From NCBI RefSeq assembly GCF_001937195.1, contig NZ_MSDO01000022.1, positions 62,001 to 126,000 of the forward strand: a stretch of 64,000 bases of DNA. Direction: 5' to 3'. Of the stretch, positions 53,469 through 62,160 are shown piece by piece. The DNA is from Salinicola socius (GTDB lineage Bacteria; Pseudomonadota; Gammaproteobacteria; Pseudomonadales; Halomonadaceae). Every line of letters begins with the position of its first letter. Within the stretch, counting starts at the first letter, position 1. Under the pieces are notes generated by a model, which worked only from the letters and a program-made list of their open reading frames with translations, ran no database searches and was not told where the DNA came from. A program made the position numbers and the translations under genes.

Positions 53469-54433
53469 TGGCCGATTCGATGCCCGATTCGATGACCGGG
53501 ACGAGCACGCAGCCCCGCGTTACCATCAACGACGTGGCACCGCGGGACGGTCTTCAGATCGAATCACGGTTCGTGCCGACGGAAGAGAAGATTCGGCTGA
53601 TCGATGCGCTCTCCCGTACCGGCCTTGCCAAGATCGAGGCGACGTCGTTTACCTCGCCCAAGGCGATCCCCAACCTGCGCGACGCCGAAGCGGTGATGCG
53701 TGGCATCGAACGCGTGCCGGGGGTCGATTACGTGGTGCTGGTGCCCAACGAGAAAGGTGCCGAACGCGCGCTTGCTTGCGGCGTCGACGAGATCAATCTG
53801 GTGCTGTCGGCCAGCGACAGCCACGGTCGCGCCAATCTGCGCATGACCGCCGAGCAATCGCTCGAGCGTTTCGCCAATATTCTTCAGATCACCAAGGGAC
53901 ACGACGTGTTCGTCAACGCGTCGATCTCGACCGCGTTCGGCTGTCCGTTCGAGGGTGACGTCCCGTTCAAGCGGGTACTCTCGATCACCGAGAAGCTGCT
54001 GGCAATGGGCGTGCAGGGCGTCACGCTTTGCGATACCACCGGCATGGCCAACCCGCGCCAGGTTGCCGATCTCTGCCGGGAAACGCTGAGCCGCTGGCCG
54101 TGGCTGCCGGTGACGATTCATCTGCACAATACGCGCGGCATGGGGCTGGCCAATGCGCTGGTGGCGTGGCAGAACGGCATCACCCGCTTCGACGCCTCGT
54201 TGGGCGGCCTGGGTGGCTGCCCTTTCGCGCCGGGCGCCACCGGCAATGTCTGCACCGAAGATCTGGTTCACATGTTCGAGCAGATGGGGGTGGAGACCGG
54301 CGTCGATCTCGAACGACTGATCGCGGCGTCCGAGCTGTTGCCGACGATGATCGGCCATGAGGTGCCGGGCCAGGTGGTCAAGGCCGGCACCTCGGATCGC
54401 CGCTACCCGTTGCCGGAAGCGGCGATGGACTAG
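53468..54433 (+). CDS. Hydroxymethylglutaryl-CoA lyase-type enzyme
   Basis: A 321-residue TIM-barrel lyase. VAPRDGLQIESRFVPTEEKI (metal site), FVNASISTAFGCPFEG, LCDTTGMANP, VTIHLHNTRGMGLAN (metal-binding His pair) and LGGLGGCPFAPGATGN with the active-site Cys loop all fit HMG-CoA lyase. It splits a 3-hydroxy-3-methyl acyl-CoA to acetyl-CoA and a keto acid; related citramalyl-CoA lyases share the fold. It is coupled to the CoA-transferase. Its TAG stop lies inside the terminal repeat of a MITE-like element, so the native C-terminus may have been altered by insertion. Confidence 0.9.
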   Translation: MADSMPDSMTGTSTQPRVTINDVAPRDGLQIESRFVPTEEKIRLIDALSRTGLAKIEATSFTSPKAIPNLRDAEAVMRGIERVPGVDYVVLVPNEKGAERALACGVDEINLVLSASDSHGRANLRMTAEQSLERFANILQITKGHDVFVNASISTAFGCPFEGDVPFKRVLSITEKLLAMGVQGVTLCDTTGMANPRQVADLCRETLSRWPWLPVTIHLHNTRGMGLANALVAWQNGITRFDASLGGLGGCPFAPGATGNVCTEDLVHMFEQMGVETGVDLERLIAASELLPTMIGHEVPGQVVKAGTSDRRYPLPEAAMD

Positions 54434-54595
54434 TGTGGTGTCTCACAAATACCATCCAATAATATCGGTCCCTGGCGCCGCCATGCGGCGTTGCTCGTCG
54501 TTGCCATAGACTCCACTATGACGCCTCCTCGCGCCTTGCCTGGCAACGCCATGCATCCGATATTTCTTCGCGTTACTTGCGAGACGCCACACTAG
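54430..54595. mobile_element. MITE-like palindromic element 1
   Basis: Terminal inverted repeats of 19 bp with two mismatches: left end starts CTAGTGTGGTGTCTC (54430), right end finishes GAGACGCCACACTAG (54595). The similarity continues inward (ATATCGG at 54472-54478 against CCGATAT at 54558-54564), and the centre can fold as CATAG/CTATG. The 166-bp element has no coding capacity and looks like a non-autonomous element or a large REP-type palindrome. Confidence 0.7.
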
Positions 54596-54598
54596 ACG

Positions 54599-54757
54599 CT
54601 GTCTGAAAAGGACTGAGCTCGACAATACGGCGTCAAAATCGACTCAAGATGCGCATTTACACTCCGTAAACTGGGGTGCCAGCCCGGTCCGTCGTCGCCG
54701 ATTTTTGCCTTAGCCACGCGCCCCGGTCTTGCCATCGCTCGCCGATTTTTCAGACAG
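54599..54757. mobile_element. MITE-like palindromic element 2
   Basis: CTGTCTGAAAA (54599-54609) and TTTTCAGACAG (54747-54757) are perfect 11-bp inverted ends of a 159-bp non-coding segment. It contains a TTTAC/GTAAA hairpin and two GCCGATTTTT words. It begins three bases after element 1 and ends 18 bp before the guaD stop. Confidence 0.6.
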
Positions 54758-54774
54758 AGCTTGGAAGCTGGAAG

Positions 54775-56100
54775 TCACGCCGCGACCGCATCGCGCTCGT
54801 GAACCAGGCGGCCGTTGGCCCAGGTGGCGGCAACCGTTCGGTCGTCGCCCAGCATCATCATCGCGAACAGGCGTTCCGACAGCGTCGTGGTCTGGGACAG
54901 GCGGCGTGCCATCAACGGGGTGGATTCGGGATCGAGAACCACGATGTCTGCCTCATAGCCCGCCTGAAGGCTGCCGATCTTGTCATCCAGATGAAGTGCC
55001 CGTGCATTGCCCAACGTGAGGCGATAGAACCCCTGCCAACCGGTCAAGGCCTGGCCGAGCAGGGCGCCCACCTGATAGGCACCCTGCAGGGTGCCGAGGC
55101 CGGACAGCGACGTGCCGCCGCCCACATCGCTGGCGAGCGATGTCGCAAGACCCACATCACGACAGGCCAGCCGATCCATCAACCCGCTACCCAGAAACAG
55201 GTTCGAGGTCGGGCAGAAGGCGATATTGGCGCCACGCTGGGCAAGCCGACGGCGCTGATCGTCATTCAGATGGATACCGTGGGCGAAGGTGCTGCGTGGC
55301 CCGACCAGACCGTGGCGCTCGTAGACATCGAGATAGTCCCGGCTCTCCGGAAACAGTTCGGCTACCCAGGCGACCTCGCCGCGATTTTCCGACAGATGGG
55401 TCTGCAGGTAGAGATCGGGGGCGCTGCGCAGCACACCACCCACGGCATCGAGCTGCTCGCGGGTAGACGTCGGTGCGAAACGCGGTGTCAGGGTGTAATC
55501 GAGACGGTCGCGGCCATGCCAATCGGCGATCAGGCGTTCGCTGTCGCGTACGCCGCCCAGCGTATCGTCGGTCAGGGCGTCCGGAGCATGACGGTCCATC
55601 AGCACCTTGCCGGCGATCATGCGTAGGCGGCGGCGCTGGGCGGCACGGAAAAAGCTATCGACCGACACCGGATGCGAAGAGCAGAAGACCTGGGCGGTGG
55701 TGGTGCCGACCCGCAGCATTTCGTCCAGGAATCGTTCGGCGCCGGCCTCGGCATAAGCGGCATCGGCAAATCGACATTCGGCTGGAAAGGTGTAGTCGTT
55801 GAGCCAGTCGAGCAGTTCGCGACCGTAGGAGGCCATGATGTCGAGCTGGACGTAGTGAACGTGACTGTCAATGAAACCGGGCATCATCAGCTTGTCGCGA
55901 TAGTCGACGATTTCGATGCCTTCCGGCAGGCGGCCGGCCAACGCCTCGAACGCATCGACGGCCCGGATGTGCCCGTCAACGATCCAGATCGCGCCATCCT
56001 CGAGATAGCGCGTGGTATCCGGCAGCGGGGTGGCTTCCTCGCCGGGATCGCCGAGGCAGGTAAACAGCGGGCCGCGAAGCAGGCGTTGATTCGTGTTCAT
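54775..56100 (-). CDS. guaD: Guanine deaminase
   Basis: A 441-residue amidohydrolase. PGFIDSHVHYVQ gives the HxH zinc ligands, LQTHLSENRGEV and FAHGIHL supply the further His ligands, and LASDVGGGTS the catalytic Asp. The PGFIDSHVHYVQ...GRELLDWLNDYTFPAE context is specific for guanine deaminase. It converts guanine to xanthine, the substrate of the xanthine dehydrogenase encoded upstream. It is the last gene of xdhA-xdhB-xdhC-guaD. Confidence 0.93.
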   Translation of the reverse strand: MNTNQRLLRGPLFTCLGDPGEEATPLPDTTRYLEDGAIWIVDGHIRAVDAFEALAGRLPEGIEIVDYRDKLMMPGFIDSHVHYVQLDIMASYGRELLDWLNDYTFPAECRFADAAYAEAGAERFLDEMLRVGTTTAQVFCSSHPVSVDSFFRAAQRRRLRMIAGKVLMDRHAPDALTDDTLGGVRDSERLIADWHGRDRLDYTLTPRFAPTSTREQLDAVGGVLRSAPDLYLQTHLSENRGEVAWVAELFPESRDYLDVYERHGLVGPRSTFAHGIHLNDDQRRRLAQRGANIAFCPTSNLFLGSGLMDRLACRDVGLATSLASDVGGGTSLSGLGTLQGAYQVGALLGQALTGWQGFYRLTLGNARALHLDDKIGSLQAGYEADIVVLDPESTPLMARRLSQTTTLSERLFAMMMLGDDRTVAATWANGRLVHERDAVAA

Positions 56101-56128
56101 GGTCTCTCTCTAACGGGAAAATTTCTCA

Positions 56129-57079
56129 CTAGGACTTCCTGGCCGGGATTTTGTCGACGGCGTCGTTCTCGATCCGTTCGGAAGGGGTAAAGGCATTACG
56201 CAGGGCTTTTGGTGCGACGCCGCGTTGCGTCGGTCCGGTCATCAGCCTTTGCCGGGCCAGCAGTTCGGCGGCCACGCTGATAGCGATTTCGCGGGGACGT
56301 TTGCTGGCGGTCGACCCCAGGCCGATCGGGCAGTGAACCCTGGCCAGCGTGGCGTCATCGAATCCTGCTGCGATCAGCCGCGAACGAAAGCTGGCCCATT
56401 TACTCTTCGAGCCGATCAGGCCGATGGACGCCAACGCTTCGCCACCCGGATTGTCACGAGATAGCAGCGTCGCGATCAGATCGCGATCCTGGGCGTGGTC
56501 GTGGGTCATTACCACCACGTGACTGCCGGATGGGATCATCGTCACGGCCTGCGCCATGCCCTCCGCACCCGGAAATAACACCATGGGCCGGACGCGAGCG
56601 GGGTAGCCGTCGTGGCCGTCCTGCAGCGGAAACGCGTCGGGGCGGCTGTCGTACCAGTCGATGCGCCACGGTAGCGGCGCCAGTAGCTCGACCAACGCCT
56701 GGCCGACGTGGCCGGCACCGAACAGCGTCAGGTGACTTTCGGCGCCGACGAACACCTCTAGCAGCACGTGCACGAACCCGCCGCAGCACTGACCGGAGCG
56801 AGCGCCCAGTGCGAACGCCTCGAGATAGGTGCCTGCCGCCACGGGCGTCGCCGCCAGATGCCGGCGCGCGGTTTCGATCACCTGCTGTTCGAAATGACCG
56901 CCCCCCAGGGTATCGATGACCTCCGTCCCCGTGACCACCAGCTTGGCGCCGGGCTCCCGCGGCGTCGAGCCCGCGGCGCCGATTACGCTGGCCAGCGCGT
57001 GAGGCGTCGCGCTCTCCTGCAGTCGATGCAGCGCGGCGTGCCAGCTTTCCAGGCCCTGGACGCTGTCAGCCGAGCTCAT
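56129..57079 (-). CDS. xdhC: Xanthine dehydrogenase accessory protein XdhC
   Basis: A 316-residue XdhC/CoxI-family chaperone. It binds molybdenum cofactor, promotes its sulfuration and inserts it into XdhB. Seen: AVIGAAGSTPREPGAKLVV-like N-terminal domain, the CCGG cysteine pair in GQCCGGFVHV, the Rossmann LFGAGHVGQALVELL, and the C-terminal IGLIGSKSKWASFRSRL. The ATG overlaps the xdhB stop (ATGA). Confidence 0.93.
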   Translation of the reverse strand: MSSADSVQGLESWHAALHRLQESATPHALASVIGAAGSTPREPGAKLVVTGTEVIDTLGGGHFEQQVIETARRHLAATPVAAGTYLEAFALGARSGQCCGGFVHVLLEVFVGAESHLTLFGAGHVGQALVELLAPLPWRIDWYDSRPDAFPLQDGHDGYPARVRPMVLFPGAEGMAQAVTMIPSGSHVVVMTHDHAQDRDLIATLLSRDNPGGEALASIGLIGSKSKWASFRSRLIAAGFDDATLARVHCPIGLGSTASKRPREIAISVAAELLARQRLMTGPTQRGVAPKALRNAFTPSERIENDAVDKIPARKS

Positions 57080-59589
57080 GTCGTTTCCTGTAAATCACGG
57101 CTGGCGGCACGTAACGCCTCGGCCGCCATCAGCATGCGTTCCGGCGTGGCGGGGGTGTCCAGCGCCGGGCTGATGCGATAGGCGGCGAGGCTCGCCAGCG
57201 CGTCGCGCAGCGCCGACCACACCGAAATACCCAGCATGAACGGCGGTTCGCCCACGGCCTTGGAGCGGTAGATACTGGCCTGGGAGTTGGGGTGGCCTTC
57301 GAGCAGTTCGACATTGAAGATCGGAGGCAGGTCACCGAAGGTCGGGATCTTGTAGGTGGCGGGTCCATCGGTGATCAGACGGCCGTCGTCGTTCCACTTC
57401 AGCTCTTCGCTGGTCAGCCAGCCCATCCCCTGGATGAAACCACCCTCGACCTGGCCCAGGTCGATCGCCGGATTGAGCGAGTCACCGACGTCATGCAGGA
57501 TGTCGACGCGTTCGACCCGGTATTCGCCGCTCAGCGTGTCAAGACGGACCTCGCTGACCGATGCCCCGTAGGCAAAATAGTAGAACGGTCGCCCCTGACC
57601 GCTATCGCGATCGTAGTGAATCAGCGGCGTGGAATAGAAACCGGTCGCCGACAGCGAGACCCGGCCGAGATAGGCGGCCTGGATCAGTTCTCCCCACGAC
57701 ACCGCGGGCATCGACGCGCCGTTGTCGGTTATGAGCTTGCCGTTCTCGAGACCCAGCCCTTCGCGGTCGAACTGATAGTGCTCGGCGGCGAAATCGAGCA
57801 GGCGCTGGCGGATCTGGCTGGCGGCATCGCGTGCGGCCATGCCGTTGAGGTCCGCGCCGCTGGACGCGGCCGTTGGCGAAGTGTTGGGTACCTTGTCCGT
57901 GCGGGTGGCGCTGATGCGCACCGATGCCAGATCGATGCCCAGTTCGCGAGCGACGACCTGACACACCTTGGTGTGCAGGCCCTGACCCATCTCGGTGCCG
58001 CCGTGATTGATCATCACGCTGCCATCGGTGTAGACGTGAAGCAGCGCGCCGGCCTGATTGAGATGCTTGGCGGTGAACGAGATGCCGAACTTGACCGGCG
58101 TCAACGCCAGGCCCCGCTTGATGATCGGGCTGCGATGGTTGAACTCACGAATCGCGTCGCGCCGTTGCCAGTAGTCGCTGCTGCGCTCCAGACGTTCGAT
58201 GATCTCCACCATCAAGGGATGCTGGTCCACGTGCTGCCCATAGTGGGTAGTATCACGCCCGGCACGGTAGAGATTGCGCTTGCGCACGGTCAGCGGGTCT
58301 TCGCCAATATGACGGGCGATATCGTCCATCGCGCGTTCGACGATCATCATCCCTTGGGGGCCGCCGAAGCCGCGGAAGGCGGTATTCGATGCGGTATGGG
58401 TGCGCGCGCGGTGTCCGGTCACGCGTGCCGCCCCCAGCGAATAGGCGTTGTCGGCGTGAAACATGGCGCGGTCGACCACCGCTTCGGAGAGATCCGGCGA
58501 GTGGCCGCAATCGCCGATCAGGGTGATATCGCCGCCGAGAATCACCCCGTCGTCGTCGAAACCCAGACGGTAATGACTGTGGAACGGGTGGCGCTTGCCG
58601 GTGGCACGAGTGTCGTCGGCGCGCGGCAGGCGCAGGCGGATCGCCCGCCCGGTACGACGTGCCAGCAGCGCCGCCATGCACGCCCAGGGCGCGGCCTGGG
58701 TCTCCTTGCCACCAAAGCCGCCGCCCATGCGGCGATTTTCCACCGTCACCGCATGGAACGGAATATCGAGCACCTCGGCGACCAGCTTCTGGGTCTCGCT
58801 GGGGTGCTGGTTGGAGGTGTAGACGATGACGCCTTCATCCTCGCTGGGCACGACCAGGCAGGCCTGGCCTTCGAGGTAGAAATGTTCCTGACCGCCGACG
58901 AACTGCGCGGCCTCGAGCACGTGGGGCGTGCCCTCCAGCGCCTGCTGCCAATCGCCGCTGACCTGCACGTGCGTCGGGCGCACGAACTCGCCGGCCTCGG
59001 CGGCGGCAACCGGATCGAAGCGGGGCGGCAGCGGCTCGATCTCGACGACGGCCGCCTTTACGGCGCGGCGCGCTTCGGCATAGCTGGTGGCGGCCACGGC
59101 GAACAGGGGTTGCCCGACGTAGCTCACTTCCTCATCGGCGAACAGGGGGTCACCGGGGAACACCGGGCCGATATCGCGATGTCCGGGAATATGCTGCGCC
59201 GCGATCACGTCAACGACGCCGGGCATCGCCCGGACCGCGTCGAGATCGAGTCGCGTCACCCGCCCATGAGCGATCTGACTTAGACCCACCATCGCATGCA
59301 GCGTACCGTGAGGCGCCGGCAGATCGTCGATGTAGCGCGCCCGCCCGGTGACATGCTTGATGCCGCTTTCGTGGCCCTGGGCATGTCGGGGGGTATTCGA
59401 CACCGGCCGCGGCGTGACGGTATCGCGTGCTACCGGCTCGTCGCCTTCGAGGCGACCGATCTCCTGACCCGTATCCGGAGATTCGGATTCGATCCGGGCT
59501 TCCAGCGATACCTCGGCATCTGTCCGTCCCGCTTCGGTTTCGGACCGGTGGCGAGAGGTTTTGACGAGTCGTTTAGTGAGCGTACGCAT
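57076..59589 (-). CDS. xdhB: Xanthine dehydrogenase molybdopterin-binding subunit XdhB
   Basis: An 837-residue large subunit that carries the molybdenum active site and oxidises hypoxanthine and xanthine to urate. GGFGGKETQ, ARTHTASNTAFRGFGGPQGM and MINHGGTEMGQGLHTK are typical; the active-site Glu lies near the C-terminus (KAVGEPPFMLG). The first 60 or so residues are a charged Glu/Arg/Thr-rich extension before the family start (GHESGIKHVTGRARYIDD), making the protein longer than usual. ATG 59589 has GGAGG nine bases upstream and overlaps xdhA by 17 bp; the frame opens further at TTG 59598. Confidence 0.94.
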   Translation of the reverse strand: MRTLTKRLVKTSRHRSETEAGRTDAEVSLEARIESESPDTGQEIGRLEGDEPVARDTVTPRPVSNTPRHAQGHESGIKHVTGRARYIDDLPAPHGTLHAMVGLSQIAHGRVTRLDLDAVRAMPGVVDVIAAQHIPGHRDIGPVFPGDPLFADEEVSYVGQPLFAVAATSYAEARRAVKAAVVEIEPLPPRFDPVAAAEAGEFVRPTHVQVSGDWQQALEGTPHVLEAAQFVGGQEHFYLEGQACLVVPSEDEGVIVYTSNQHPSETQKLVAEVLDIPFHAVTVENRRMGGGFGGKETQAAPWACMAALLARRTGRAIRLRLPRADDTRATGKRHPFHSHYRLGFDDDGVILGGDITLIGDCGHSPDLSEAVVDRAMFHADNAYSLGAARVTGHRARTHTASNTAFRGFGGPQGMMIVERAMDDIARHIGEDPLTVRKRNLYRAGRDTTHYGQHVDQHPLMVEIIERLERSSDYWQRRDAIREFNHRSPIIKRGLALTPVKFGISFTAKHLNQAGALLHVYTDGSVMINHGGTEMGQGLHTKVCQVVARELGIDLASVRISATRTDKVPNTSPTAASSGADLNGMAARDAASQIRQRLLDFAAEHYQFDREGLGLENGKLITDNGASMPAVSWGELIQAAYLGRVSLSATGFYSTPLIHYDRDSGQGRPFYYFAYGASVSEVRLDTLSGEYRVERVDILHDVGDSLNPAIDLGQVEGGFIQGMGWLTSEELKWNDDGRLITDGPATYKIPTFGDLPPIFNVELLEGHPNSQASIYRSKAVGEPPFMLGISVWSALRDALASLAAYRISPALDTPATPERMLMAAEALRAASRDLQETT

Positions 59590-61072
59590 CGAGGGCAACC
59601 TCCTGCGTCGGCGAATTCGAGCCGGTGTGGTCCAGCGTCAGGTGCCAGCGCTCGAGCAGATTGACCGCCGCGGCAAGGCGGTAGTCGCTAGAGCCGCGGG
59701 TATCACTCATGGGCGTGACTGAATCGCGCAGCGCCTGCTTGGCGGCTTCGAACGCTGCGGTGTTCGGGGCGCGACCTTCCAGCGCCGCCTCGACGGTTTT
59801 GACGCGACGCGGAATCGCAGCCATGCCGCCGTAGGCGACGCGAACATCCGAGAGCACACCGTTCTTCAGCTGCCAACGAAACGCCGCCAGTAGCGTCGAG
59901 ATATCATCCTCGCGCCGTTTGGAGAGTTTCCATACGCGCTGTTGGAAATCGGCCTCTGGCTTGGGTAGATAGATGGCGGAGATACATTCGCCGGGTGCCA
60001 GCGCCGTTTGCTTGTAATCGAGGAAGAACGATTCCAGCGGGAGAGTCCGCACGCCGTCGGGACCGGCCAGGCGAAGCTTGGCGTCCAGTGTCAGCAGCAC
60101 TGGCGGGGTATCGCCGATCGGTGACGCATTGGCGATATTGCCGCCCACGGTGGCGCGGTTGCGAATCTGCGCCGAACCCAGCCGGGTCAGCAGGTGCGCG
60201 AATGCCGGGTAGTGCTCGGCCAGCAGTGGCTCCCACTCCCGATAGGTGAGCGCCGCGCCAATCCACCAGCCTTCGGCGTCTTCCTCGATCTGGCGCAGTT
60301 CCCGCACCTGACGCAGATCGATCAGCATCTCGAACGGCTCGAGCTGCTGGGTAACGTCGAGCCACAGATCCGTGGCGCCGGCCACCAGCGGCGCGTCGGG
60401 ATGTCGGTGCATGGCGGCGATCAGCTCGGCGAGCGTGGTCGGGGTCTGATAGTGGTGCTGATCGGGACGCTGGGCCTGGTCCTCGGCCTTGCAGAACGAT
60501 GTCGATCCAACGCGACGGACCTCGTCCTCCAGCGCGGGGTCATCGGCCCAGGGCGGGCGGGTATCGGCATGCTCGCCCATGCTCAGGGCGGCATCCCGAA
60601 TGGGGCGGTAGCCGGTACAGCGGCACAGGTTGCCACTCAGGGTGAGTTCCAGTCCGTGAGCATCCAGCGGCGCGTCTGGCGTCCTGCGCTGTCGTTCGTG
60701 CAAGGCGAACAGTGACATCACGATACCGGGAGTGCAGAAGCCGCACTGACTGCCATGGCAGGCCACCATCGAAGCCTGGGAGGGGTGCAATGCGTGCCCT
60801 CGAGCGATGCCCTCGATGGTGACGAGATGCGTGCCCTGAAGTTGATGTGCCGGCGTGATGCAGGCGTTGGCGGTGCGATAGGTCAGTGGCTGGCCGGTTT
60901 CTGCGTCGTCTTTCGGATCGGCGATGGCGACAGTACAGGCGCCACAGTCACCGGAGGCGCAGCCCTCCTTGGTGCCACACTTCGCCAGCGGCCCGCGCAG
61001 CAGTTCGAGCACGCTCATGTTGGCTTCGGCGGCCACTCGCTGGCGTTGGCCGTTGAGAAAGAATTCGATCAT
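59573..61072 (-). CDS. xdhA: Xanthine dehydrogenase FeS/FAD subunit XdhA
   Basis: A 499-residue small subunit. A plant-type [2Fe-2S] domain (CGTKEGCASGDCGACTV), a second [2Fe-2S] domain (GSQCGFCTPGIVMSL and NLCRCTGYRPI), then an FAD domain (about 200-480) with GATDLWLDVTQ and ATVGGNIANASPIGD. It passes electrons from the molybdenum site to NAD. The ATG is preceded by a four-copy hexanucleotide repeat. The gene is divergent from a RutR-type regulator, with a RutR-like box about 96-111 bp upstream of the start. Confidence 0.95.
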   Translation of the reverse strand: MIEFFLNGQRQRVAAEANMSVLELLRGPLAKCGTKEGCASGDCGACTVAIADPKDDAETGQPLTYRTANACITPAHQLQGTHLVTIEGIARGHALHPSQASMVACHGSQCGFCTPGIVMSLFALHERQRRTPDAPLDAHGLELTLSGNLCRCTGYRPIRDAALSMGEHADTRPPWADDPALEDEVRRVGSTSFCKAEDQAQRPDQHHYQTPTTLAELIAAMHRHPDAPLVAGATDLWLDVTQQLEPFEMLIDLRQVRELRQIEEDAEGWWIGAALTYREWEPLLAEHYPAFAHLLTRLGSAQIRNRATVGGNIANASPIGDTPPVLLTLDAKLRLAGPDGVRTLPLESFFLDYKQTALAPGECISAIYLPKPEADFQQRVWKLSKRREDDISTLLAAFRWQLKNGVLSDVRVAYGGMAAIPRRVKTVEAALEGRAPNTAAFEAAKQALRDSVTPMSDTRGSSDYRLAAAVNLLERWHLTLDHTGSNSPTQEVALDAYAH

Positions 61073-61079
61073 CGGGACC

Positions 61080-61103
61080 TGTCGTTGTCGTTGTCGTTGT
61101 CGT
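61080..61103 (-). repeat. Hexanucleotide repeat (ACGACA)4 in the xdhA leader
   Basis: TGTCGT is repeated four times in perfect tandem on the plus strand (ACGACA in the xdhA sense), ending 7 bp before the xdhA ATG, where the ribosome binds. Gain or loss of a unit would change initiation spacing and structure. Confidence 0.85.
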
Positions 61104-61167
61104 GTAGTTCATCGTGCAAGTCGCCATCCCAGCACTGACGAGTGGATGGGGACCTTATGAAAAAATC

Positions 61168-61183
61168 CTGACCGATTGGTCAG
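61168..61183. promoter_or_regulatory. RutR-like operator
   Basis: CTGACCGATTGGTCAG is a 16-bp palindrome apart from its GATT centre. E. coli RutR binds TTGACCANNTGGTCAA; the TGACC-N4-GGTCA core is identical. It lies between xdhA and the divergent RutR-type gene and is the probable site through which that protein controls purine catabolism. Confidence 0.75.
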
Positions 61184-61498
61184 CTTTTGCTAGCGTCTTC
61201 GATTCTGATACGGATGGCAAGTGCACGTTGGCCGGCGCGCTTTGGCAATGTGGGGGCTGACGATGCTGGCGGCCTGGCGACGCAGTCATGATTCTGACTC
61301 AGGGCGCGACAAGACAACCCTCGGGATTCAGCATAGCATCGGCGTCGAAAGTCTCCGCATCCGCCCGGTTATCGTCAATCACGCAGGGTTCAGCGGCTCG
61401 GAAAAGCACGTAGTGCGGTGGATCGAACGGCATGAGTGTACCGAGGGCCAAGGGGCGGCTTCGGTTCTCAACCAGGTCGATAGGTGCAAGGAGTTTAG
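61184..61498. other. Leader region of the RutR-type gene
   Basis: About 315 bp without a recognisable gene; it should hold the promoter of the regulator gene. Nothing else distinctive was seen. Confidence 0.4.
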
Positions 61499-62146
61499 GT
61501 GGCTAATCATGATCTTCCCGAAGTCACGGTTCGGGAGCGAAACGAACAGCGAATTTTCGACGCGGCGGAAAACGTCTTCGCCCGGTACGGTTATCGGGGG
61601 GCCAGCATTCAGGCGATTGCCGCCGCCGCCGGGCTTCCCAAGTCGAACGTTCTCTATTACGTCGGCAGCAAGCGGCGGCTCTACATCATGTTGCTCGAAC
61701 GCACGATGTGGCGCTGGAACGAGATGCTGAGTGATATCAGTGTCGATGATGATCCGGCAGAAGTGCTCGAGGCTTTCATTCGCAGCAAGATGCGCCTGAG
61801 CCAGAGCCATCCTCAGAGTTCACGCCTGTTCGCCAACGAGATACTGCAGGGGGCGCCATTTCTCAAGGAGTCGCTGTTCGGGGAGATGCGGGACTGGGTC
61901 GAGTCGCGCACCTGCGTTTTCCGGGAATGGGCGAAGCAGGGTTTGATGGATCCGGTGGACCCGGTCTGGCTGATTTTTCTGATCTGGTCGGCGACACAGC
62001 ACTACGCGGACTTCGAGACGCAGATCGTGGGGATCACTCACCGCGAGACGCTCGCGGACGAGGATTTTCGATCGGCCAGCGATTTTCTCTGTCAGGTCAT
62101 CATCAAGGGATGCGGCGTGCGTCGACGTGAACCATCCAAGCCTTGA
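61499..62146 (+). CDS. TetR-family regulator, RutR-like
   Basis: A 215-residue TetR regulator. The helix-turn-helix reads GYRGASIQAIAAAAGLPKSNVLYYVGSK (about 31-58). The C-terminal domain follows RutR: ASRLF-like SSRLFANEILQGAPFL, PVDPVWLIFLIWSATQHYADF and VTGATL-like GITHRETL. RutR in E. coli binds uracil or thymine and controls pyrimidine and purine genes. Its position divergent from xdhA, with the operator between, makes control of xdhABC-guaD likely; the ligand may be a purine or pyrimidine base. The start GTG 61499 has AAGGAG five bases upstream. Confidence 0.87.
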   Translation: MANHDLPEVTVRERNEQRIFDAAENVFARYGYRGASIQAIAAAAGLPKSNVLYYVGSKRRLYIMLLERTMWRWNEMLSDISVDDDPAEVLEAFIRSKMRLSQSHPQSSRLFANEILQGAPFLKESLFGEMRDWVESRTCVFREWAKQGLMDPVDPVWLIFLIWSATQHYADFETQIVGITHRETLADEDFRSASDFLCQVIIKGCGVRRREPSKP

Positions 62147-62160
62147 TGGGCGGAAGTCAC

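Noticed and set aside
52239-54433. Leucine/valine degradation operon
   Set aside because: HMG-CoA lyase alone does not show leucine breakdown. The neighbours needed for that pathway (isovaleryl-CoA dehydrogenase, methylcrotonyl-CoA carboxylase) are absent.
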